A DNA stretch of 64,000 nucleotides from an uncultured Nesterenkonia sp. (GTDB lineage: Bacteria > Actinomycetota > Actinomycetes > Actinomycetales > Micrococcaceae): assembly GCA_946222885.1 (NCBI GenBank), contig CAMIAK010000010.1, positions 57,935-121,934 of the forward strand, written 5' to 3'. The translations under genes and the position numbers were made by a program. The notes beneath the pieces were generated by a model. It searched no databases, was not told where the DNA came from, and worked only from the letters and a program-made list of their open reading frames with translations. Positions 58,564-64,000 of the stretch are shown one piece after another (position 1 is the stretch's first letter; each line of letters opens with the position of its first letter).

Positions 58564-60034
58564 GGCGCTCCCCGTGCCCGCTGCCGGCACCGGCTCCGTC
58601 GCCGTCGTGGGCGGAGGCATCGCCGGGCTGACGGCTGCCTGGGAGCTGGCCCGCGCAGGGTGCGAGGTCAGTCTCTATGAGGCCTCGGAGCGGTTGGGCG
58701 GGGCCATCGCCCCGCATGTGCTGGCCGGGGTGGAGGTCGACGCCGGGGCGGAAGCCTTCGCGACCCGCTCGCCGGCCGTGCCGCAGCTCATCGAGGAGCT
58801 GGGACTGGGTGGCCAGGTGGTGGAGCCCAACCCCGACGGCGCCTGGCTGCAGCTGCCGGACCTGGCCTCCCCGCTCCCGGTCACCGGGATCTTGGGGATC
58901 CCGGCTGACCCGCAGGCGGCCGACGTCCTCACCATCCTGGGGGAGGAGGCTGCCCGGCGTGCCGCCGAGGATCTCACCCGTCCCGTGGAGGAGTGGGCCG
59001 GCGTGGAGTCGCCCAGTCTGGGCGAGGTGGTCCGCGACCGGATGGGGCAGGCCGTGCTGGACCGGCTGGTGTCCCCCATCGTCTCCGGGGTGCACTCGGC
59101 AGAGGCGGAAGACCTGGACATGGACAATGCCGCCCCCGGGCTCTTCGGGGCGATGCTCCGTGAGGGCTCCCTGGCCCGTGCGGTCGCGAGCATGAAGGCC
59201 GCAGCCCCGGCCGGCTCGGCGGTGAACTCGCTGGAGGGCGGGCTGAAGACCCTGGCGGCGGAGCTGGAGCGGCAGCTGCGGATCTCCGGAGCGCGGATCC
59301 TCCTGGGTGAGGAGGTCCATGACCTCTCCTCCCTGACGGCTGATCACGTGGTCCTGGCCGTGGACGGGCCTCGTGCCCTGGACCTGGCGGCTCCCTATGC
59401 GGAGCTGCCGCAGCGGCAGGCGGAGCTGGGCCGCGGCGTCGCGCTGGTCTCCATGGTGCTGCGTGCCCCGGAGCTGGACACCCGGCCCCGCGGCACCGGG
59501 ATGCTGGTGGCTCCCTCGGTGGAGGGGATCGGGGCCAAGGCGATGACCCATGTCTCGGCGAAATGGGACTGGGCTGCCCGTGCGCTGAGCCGGCAGCTGG
59601 GGGAGGGGCATCATCTGGTGCGGCTCTCCTACGGCCGGGTGGGGGATGCCCCGGACTCCGGTGCGCTGGGCTTCGCCTCCTCGGACCAGGAGCTGCTGGA
59701 GGCCGCAGCCGCCGACGTCGGGACGCTCTTCGGCCTGCCGATCGCCCGGGAGCAGATCCTCGACGCCGACGTCGTCCGTTGGCAGCGGGCGCTGCCGCAG
59801 ACCTCGGCCGGGCATCAGCAGTATGTGAGGCAGCTGCGCGAGGCGCTGGCTGAGCAGAGGGCCGTCGTGGGGCAGCGGGCACAGCCGCAGCCGGGCGGAC
59901 CGGCGTCGGGAGGCCCGGGCGAGGGCAGCGTCCCCAAGCTCTACGCGGTGGGCTCCTGGTTCGCCGGCACCGGTCTCGCCCGGGTGATCCCGGACGCCCG
60001 CGCGGCAGCACGACTTATTATGAGTGATTCATAA
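58541..60034 (+). CDS. cgoX: Coproporphyrinogen III oxidase (HemY-type)
   Basis: A 497-residue flavoprotein: VAVVGGGIAGLTAAWELARAGCEVSLYEASERLGG (FAD fold), GAEAFATRSPAV, SIVSGVHSAEAEDLDM-type substrate region and C-terminal VGSWFAGTGLARVIPDARAAA. In organisms with HemQ, HemY-type enzymes oxidise coproporphyrinogen to coproporphyrin. The ATG at 58541 overlaps hemE; a GTG at 58574 is also possible. A Pro/Gly/Gln-rich insertion lies near residues 450-470. Confidence 0.92.
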   Translation: MTSATQAEALPVPAAGTGSVAVVGGGIAGLTAAWELARAGCEVSLYEASERLGGAIAPHVLAGVEVDAGAEAFATRSPAVPQLIEELGLGGQVVEPNPDGAWLQLPDLASPLPVTGILGIPADPQAADVLTILGEEAARRAAEDLTRPVEEWAGVESPSLGEVVRDRMGQAVLDRLVSPIVSGVHSAEAEDLDMDNAAPGLFGAMLREGSLARAVASMKAAAPAGSAVNSLEGGLKTLAAELERQLRISGARILLGEEVHDLSSLTADHVVLAVDGPRALDLAAPYAELPQRQAELGRGVALVSMVLRAPELDTRPRGTGMLVAPSVEGIGAKAMTHVSAKWDWAARALSRQLGEGHHLVRLSYGRVGDAPDSGALGFASSDQELLEAAAADVGTLFGLPIAREQILDADVVRWQRALPQTSAGHQQYVRQLREALAEQRAVVGQRAQPQPGGPASGGPGEGSVPKLYAVGSWFAGTGLARVIPDARAAARLIMSDS

Positions 60035-60039
60035 GTTCT

Positions 60040-60066
60040 GTAGAATCTTCTACGAAGCGTAGAAGA
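60040..60066 (+). promoter_or_regulatory. Operator cluster upstream of hemQ
   Basis: Three alternating half-sites: GTAGAA (60040), TTCTAC (60048) and GTAGAA (60059). TCTTCTACG and CGTAGAAGA (60046-60054, 60058-60066) form a perfect 9-bp inverted repeat around AAG. A TAGACT -10-like hexamer follows at 60079-60084. The half-sites match those between hemA and hemE, pointing to one haem- or iron-responsive regulator. Confidence 0.6.
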
Positions 60067-60118
60067 ACTGCGTCCCGGTAGACTCTTCCCGCGATCATCC
60101 GGACCTTTTGGAGGCAGT

Positions 60119-60901
60119 ATGAGCTACGGCAGCAACGCCGTGAGGACCCCTGAGGACGTCAACTCCTCGGGCAAGGACTGGTACACCCTGTATGCCGTCT
60201 TCAAGCGCACTCAGACCCGCAGCGCTTGGGACTGGTGGGAGCCCAAGAGCCGCGGCGAGGCCCCCGGTGGGCGGAAGGCGGAGAAGGTCGCCGCCGCGTT
60301 CGAGGAGACCACCGCCTCCCTGGTCGGCGGCGGCCTCGGTGAGGACGACGACGCCGTCGAGCTGCGCGGCGTCTATGACGTCTCCGGCATGCGGGCCGAG
60401 GCTGACGTCATGCTCTGGCTGACCGGCCACAGGGCCGAGAACCTGCAGAAGGCCCTGCGCGCCCTGCACCGCACCGAACTGCTGAACGCCACCGAGATCG
60501 CCTTCTCCGCGATGGGCGTGCACCGCACCGCTGAGTTCGCCCGCTCCCATGTGCCTGCCTATACCCGTGGGGTGGACGCCGAGGACTGGCTGGTCGTCTA
60601 TCCCTTCAACCGCAGCTACGACTGGTACCTGATGGACCCGGCCAAGCGCGGGGCCATGCTGCGTGAGCACGGCATGCTGGGCCAGGAGTTCCCCTCGGTG
60701 CTGGCGAACACCACCAGCGCCTTCGCCCTGAACGACTGGGAGTGGCTGCTGGCCCTGGAGTCCCCGCAGCTGACCGACCTGGTGGACATGATGCGCAAGC
60801 TGCGCGAGTCCGAGACCCGATACCACGTCCGGGATGAGACCCCGTTCTACACCGGACGCCGCCTGAAGACCACCGACGAGATCATCGAGGTTCTGCACTG
60901 A
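60119..60901 (+). CDS. hemQ: Coproheme decarboxylase (HemQ/ChdC)
   Basis: A 260-residue chlorite-dismutase-family protein of the HemQ group: WYTLYAVFKRTQ, MLWLTGHRAENLQKALRALHRTELL, WLVVYPFNRSYDWYLM with the catalytic Tyr, and a haem-ligand His region near FARSHVPAY. It decarboxylates coproheme to haem b, the last step of the Gram-positive route. GGAGG precedes ATG 60119. The stop and the ferrochelatase start share one base. Confidence 0.94.
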   Translation: MSYGSNAVRTPEDVNSSGKDWYTLYAVFKRTQTRSAWDWWEPKSRGEAPGGRKAEKVAAAFEETTASLVGGGLGEDDDAVELRGVYDVSGMRAEADVMLWLTGHRAENLQKALRALHRTELLNATEIAFSAMGVHRTAEFARSHVPAYTRGVDAEDWLVVYPFNRSYDWYLMDPAKRGAMLREHGMLGQEFPSVLANTTSAFALNDWEWLLALESPQLTDLVDMMRKLRESETRYHVRDETPFYTGRRLKTTDEIIEVLH

Positions 60902-62007
60902 TGCCCACTTCCCACACCTATGACGCGATCCTGCTGGCCTCCTTCGGCGGCCCGGAGGGTCAGGACGACGTCATCCCCTTCCTGCGCAACGTCACCGCCG
61001 GCCGCGGCATCCCGGACGAGCGCCTGGAGGAGGTCGCCACCCACTACCGTGCCAACGGCGGCGTGAGCCCCATCAACCAGCAGAACCGCGACCTGCTCGC
61101 CGAGCTGGAGAAGGAGCTGGGCCGCCGGGAGATCGACCTGCCGGTCTATTGGGGCAACCGCAACTGGGACCCCTACTTCCCCGAGACCTTCCAGAAGATG
61201 TACGACGACGGCCACCGCCGCGTGCTCGTGCTGGTGACCTCCGCCTACATCGGCTACTCCAGCAACGACCAGTACCTGGAGGACTTCGAGAAGGCGCTCA
61301 AGGAGACCGGGCTGGAGGGGAAGCTCACCGTGGTCAAGGTCCGCGAGTTCTTCCATGACAAGGCCTTCACCGCCCCCAACGCCGAGTTCCTGGCCGCCGG
61401 CATCAAGGATGTCCGCGCCCAGCTGGAGTCTGCCTCCGGTGCAGGCCACAAGGCTGACGGGAAGATCAAGGTCCACTTCGTCACCCACTCCATCCCCACC
61501 GCAGTCGCTGAGAGCCAGGGGCCGGCACGGATCAGGGAGCTCTTCGGGACCGACGTCTACACCGCCCAGCACCAGGCAGTGGCTGATCATCTGATGTCCG
61601 TGGTGCCGGAGGCCGAGGGGCTGGACCATCAGGTGGTCTTCCAGTCCCGCTCGGGCGACCCGCGCACCCCGTGGCTTGAGCCGGACATCAACGACCAGAT
61701 CGAGGAGGACGCGGACAACGGGGTGGACGGCGTCGTCGTCGTGCCCTTCGGCTTCGTCTCCGACCACATGGAGGTCATCTGGGACCTGGACACCGAGGCC
61801 AAGGAGACGGCCGAGGAGAAGGGCCTCGCCTTCCACCGCGCCCCGACCACCGGCATCCACCCGGAGTTCGTCTCCGGCCTGGTGGACATCATGGGCGAGT
61901 ACCTCACCGGTGAGGACGGCGAACCGCTGGCCTCAGGCGAGCAGACCGTCCCCGGCGACTGGTCGGACCTGACCGGCGAGGGCGGCTGGGGAACCAAGCT
62001 GGACTGA
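60901..62007 (+). CDS. hemH: Coproporphyrin ferrochelatase
   Basis: A 368-residue ferrochelatase: AILLASFGGPEGQDDVIPFLRNVTAGRGIP, GNRNWDPYFPETFQKM, VTHSIPTAV (metal-site His) and FVSDHMEVIWDLD (Glu). It inserts iron into coproporphyrin III ahead of HemQ. A one-base overlap with hemQ couples the two consecutive enzymes. An inverted-repeat element follows 53 bp past the stop. Confidence 0.94.
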   Translation: MPTSHTYDAILLASFGGPEGQDDVIPFLRNVTAGRGIPDERLEEVATHYRANGGVSPINQQNRDLLAELEKELGRREIDLPVYWGNRNWDPYFPETFQKMYDDGHRRVLVLVTSAYIGYSSNDQYLEDFEKALKETGLEGKLTVVKVREFFHDKAFTAPNAEFLAAGIKDVRAQLESASGAGHKADGKIKVHFVTHSIPTAVAESQGPARIRELFGTDVYTAQHQAVADHLMSVVPEAEGLDHQVVFQSRSGDPRTPWLEPDINDQIEEDADNGVDGVVVVPFGFVSDHMEVIWDLDTEAKETAEEKGLAFHRAPTTGIHPEFVSGLVDIMGEYLTGEDGEPLASGEQTVPGDWSDLTGEGGWGTKLD

Positions 62008-62060
62008 GCGTCGGGCGGACTGAGCAGTCCGACGCGGCCCTCGCGCTGACCGCATGACCC

Positions 62061-62128
62061 TTGTGTGGGCACTTTGTGGTGGTATGAGCTGTCTCTGACG
62101 CTCCTTTCCACCACAAAGTGCCCACACA
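62061..62128. repeat. Inverted-repeat (MITE-like) element, copy 2
   Basis: A perfect 21-bp inverted repeat (62062-62082 with 62108-62128; contains TGTGTGGGCACTTTGTGGTGG-type arms, described in copy 1) around a 25-nt loop. Arms match copy 1 at 33533-33601 with one or two changes, and the asymmetric GGTGGAAAG side lies on the opposite strand, so the copy is inverted. It interrupts the haem operon between hemH and hemC, 22 bp before hemC, overlapping no gene. Confidence 0.8.
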
Positions 62129-62149
62129 GCTAAGAGGAGGAGAGCCCCT

Positions 62150-63169
62150 ATGGAGATGTTCCGCGTAGGAACCCGCGGCAGCCGGCTGGCGCTGACCCAG
62201 ACGACGACGGCGGCTTCAGAGCTCTCTGCCCACTCTGACCTGCCCTATGAGCTGGTCACCATCAGGTCGGAGGGTGATGTGCTCACCGGGCCGCTGGCTC
62301 AGATGGGCGGCACCGGCGTGTTCGCGACCGCACTGCGCCAGGCGCTCTTCGAGGAGACCTGCGATGTGGCGGTCCACTCGCTGAAGGACCTTCCCGCCAA
62401 GGATCTGGAGGGCCTGGCCATCGCCTCCATCCCCGCACGTGAGGATGTGCGGGACGCGCTCTGCTCGGCGGATGACCTCCTGCTGGAGGACCTGCCGGAA
62501 GGCGCCAAGGTGGGCACCGGCTCGCCGCGGCGTGCGGCCCAGCTGCTGGCGGCCCGGCCGGATCTGCAGATCGTGGACATCCGCGGAAATGTGGGCACCC
62601 GTCTGGCCCGGGTCCGCGGGCGGGAGGACGCGGCGGAGAGGTCCCCGCAGGCTCCCGATGCCCGGCGTGGGGATCTGGACGCCGTCGTGCTGGCCGGTGC
62701 CGGCCTGAAGAGACTGGGCCTGGAGGAACACATCACGGAGCTGCTCGGCCCAGAGATCATGCTTCCCGCCCCCGGTCAGGGTGCTCTGGCCGTGGAGGTC
62801 CGCGACGCCGACGCCGGCCTGGGCGCGCCGCTGGGCCAGGCCCTGGCGCTGATAGATGACATCCCGAGCCGACTGGAGGCCACCGCGGAGCGGGCCCTGC
62901 TGGAGCGGCTGAATGCCGGCTGCTCCGCGCCGATCGGTGGGCGGGCGACGTTCTCCGATGAGCCCGACGGCGGCTCTGTGCTGCGCCTGGACACGGTGGT
63001 CTGCGCCCTGGACGGCTCCCAGGTGCAGCGCGCCGGGGCCGAGATCCCCCTGGAGGCGGGCGCACCGAAGGACACTGCGGTGGAGCTGGCCCGCGGCCTG
63101 GGCCGCCAGGTGGCCGAACAGCTGCTGGCCGAAGACTTCGGCCTGCTGGCCCACGTGGTGGACAGCTGA
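62150..63169 (+). CDS. hemC: Hydroxymethylbilane synthase
   Basis: A 339-residue porphobilinogen deaminase: FRVGTRGSRLALTQT, VAVHSLKDLP, GTGSPRRAAQLLAARPDLQIVDIRGNVGTRL, LPAPGQGALAVEVR, and the cofactor Cys in LNAGCSAPIGG. It links four porphobilinogens into hydroxymethylbilane. GGAGGAGAG precedes ATG 62150. Two short insertions (EDAAERSPQAPDARRG near 165-180) are not in most homologues. hemD follows after 6 bp. Confidence 0.95.
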   Translation: MEMFRVGTRGSRLALTQTTTAASELSAHSDLPYELVTIRSEGDVLTGPLAQMGGTGVFATALRQALFEETCDVAVHSLKDLPAKDLEGLAIASIPAREDVRDALCSADDLLLEDLPEGAKVGTGSPRRAAQLLAARPDLQIVDIRGNVGTRLARVRGREDAAERSPQAPDARRGDLDAVVLAGAGLKRLGLEEHITELLGPEIMLPAPGQGALAVEVRDADAGLGAPLGQALALIDDIPSRLEATAERALLERLNAGCSAPIGGRATFSDEPDGGSVLRLDTVVCALDGSQVQRAGAEIPLEAGAPKDTAVELARGLGRQVAEQLLAEDFGLLAHVVDS

Positions 63170-63175
63170 GGTCTG

Positions 63176-63898
63176 ATGGTGCGGCGCATCCTGCTGACCC
63201 GACGTCCCTCGCAGGCCGGTGCGCTGGAGGCCGGCCTGCGGGAGGCTGGATATGAGGTCGGGTTCCTGCCGCTGACCGAGCAGCGGCTTCCGGAGGAGGG
63301 GGCTGAGCTGGCTGAGGCGATCGCCCGGCTGGAGGACGGTGAGTTCACCGTGCTGGTGCTGACCAGCGGGAACACCGTCCGTTCGCTGCTGACCGCCGGC
63401 TGGTCCGGGACTCTGCCGGAGGAGACCGAGACCGCGGTGACCGGTGCGGGCACCGCGCGGGTGCTGCAGGAGCTCACCGAGATCACCGACCCGTGGATGC
63501 CCACCCGGGAAGCCTCCGCAGAGGGGATCCTCGCGGAGATCCCGCACCCTCCGGAGCCTGAGATGCGACTGCTGCTGCCGCAGTCGGCTCAGGCGCGTCC
63601 CCGGCTGTCCGAGGGGCTGCGCGAGCTCGGCTGGCAGGTCACCACGGTGACCGCCTATGAGACCGTGCCGCTGGCTGATCCGCTCGCGGCCGGCGTCGGG
63701 CTCTCCGGAGAGGACGTGCTGCTGGTCACCAGCTCCAGTGCGGCAGAGGCCTATGCGGGGCTCGGTCTCCAGTCCCCGCCGCGCCTGCTGGCGATCGGTC
63801 GCCCCACGGCAGAGACCATGGAGCGTCTGGGGCTGCCGTGCGGCGGAGTCCTCCCCGAGGTGAGCACCTCAGGGGTCCAGCGTCTGCTGCACCCCTGA
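63176..63898 (+). CDS. hemD: Uroporphyrinogen-III synthase
   Basis: A 240-residue HemD: RRILLTRRPSQAGALEAGLREAGYEVGFLPL, VLVLTSGNTVRSLL, LLLPQSAQARPRLSEGLRELGWQVTTVTAYETVP and LLVTSSSAAEAY. Sequence is variable in this family, but order next to hemC and these motifs fit. It closes and inverts ring D of hydroxymethylbilane. Monocistronic end marked by a small hairpin. Confidence 0.88.
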   Translation: MVRRILLTRRPSQAGALEAGLREAGYEVGFLPLTEQRLPEEGAELAEAIARLEDGEFTVLVLTSGNTVRSLLTAGWSGTLPEETETAVTGAGTARVLQELTEITDPWMPTREASAEGILAEIPHPPEPEMRLLLPQSAQARPRLSEGLRELGWQVTTVTAYETVPLADPLAAGVGLSGEDVLLVTSSSAAEAYAGLGLQSPPRLLAIGRPTAETMERLGLPCGGVLPEVSTSGVQRLLHP

Positions 63899-63909
63899 GG
63901 TGCATCGGT

Positions 63910-63926
63910 GTCCCTGCTTCAGGGAC
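63910..63926 (+). terminator. Stem-loop after hemD
   Basis: GTCCCTG (63910-63916) and CAGGGAC (63920-63926) form a perfect 7-bp stem with loop CTT, 12 bp past the hemD stop. hemB, expected in such clusters, is not within the window. Confidence 0.5.
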
Positions 63927-63939
63927 AGTTCAGTGCAGA

Positions 63940-64000
63940 ATGCCCCGGCGGTTTCTAGGGGTCGTCGCAACAGCAGCGGGTTATCCGGCGAGGAGTAGAT
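63940..64000. other. Unassigned right-edge sequence, possible mobile-element border
   Basis: The run with GGGGTCGTCGCAACA and GGGTTATCCGGCGAGGAG resembles, from memory, sequence found just ahead of transposase genes in some actinobacterial insertion elements; the GGCGAGGAG could be a ribosome-binding site for a gene beginning past base 64000. Weak evidence: no inverted repeat can be checked here. Confidence 0.25.

Overview
The window is a GC-rich, gene-dense actinobacterial chromosome segment. The protein families point to Micrococcaceae. Secreted and cytoplasmic proteins are very Asp/Glu-rich, there is a mycothiol S-conjugate amidase, haem is made by the coproporphyrin route, and the ftsB-DUF501-ppx order is actinobacterial. 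A halotolerant genus such as Nesterenkonia would fit, but that is inference from composition and gene content. Several genes appear leaderless (a TAnnnT -10 hexamer 6-8 nt before the start codon).

Layout. (1) 1-7.9 kb: a purine-base locus. The left edge cuts a molybdo-hydroxylase FAD subunit behind xdhC; divergent to it run an 8-oxoguanine-deaminase-type amidohydrolase, an NMT1-like ABC importer (lipoprotein, ATPase, two permeases) and an adenine-deaminase-like enzyme with an altered active-site motif. Imported or damaged aminopurines would be converted to hypoxanthine, xanthine or urate. (2) 7.85-10.5 kb: a lower-GC, probably acquired stretch (TetR regulator, divergent MFS pump, toxin-antitoxin pair) bracketed by a 15-bp direct repeat. 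(3) 10.5-19 kb: a DUF7010 membrane protein, a 30-residue membrane peptide, a ribokinase-like kinase divergent from a YfcC transporter, esterases, a sulfurtransferase and an ssuACB sulfonate importer. (4) 19-23.4 kb: four glycosyltransferases in one translationally coupled operon. (5) 23.5-29.6 kb: a LacI regulator, its likely operator, and a PotABCD-like importer coupled to a second, divergent deaminase. (6) 29.6-43.4 kb: housekeeping genes (glyQS, ftsB, ppx, a membrane-anchored subtilase, ndh, a tRNA with anticodon UAA, Bax1-I, an AI-2E exporter-type protein, ilvA). (7) 43.4-55.8 kb: greA with an attenuator-like leader, mca, a DUF255 protein, haemolysin III, a prenyl synthase, phoH, a rhomboid protease and a betaine/choline-type osmoprotectant importer. 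(8) 55.8-64 kb: a haem island, hemA divergent from hemE-cgoX-chdC-cpfC-hemC-hemD, with shared GTAGAA/TTCTAC operator-like sites.

The most unusual material is as follows: two separate importer-plus-deaminase units, each with a non-standard COG1816 enzyme; a 70-bp inverted-repeat element present in two oppositely oriented copies 28 kb apart; a short-variable-loop tRNA with a UAA anticodon; the greA leader; and two 30-residue single-span membrane peptides. No CRISPR array, rRNA or complete insertion sequence was seen. The last ~60 bases may be the start of a mobile element.
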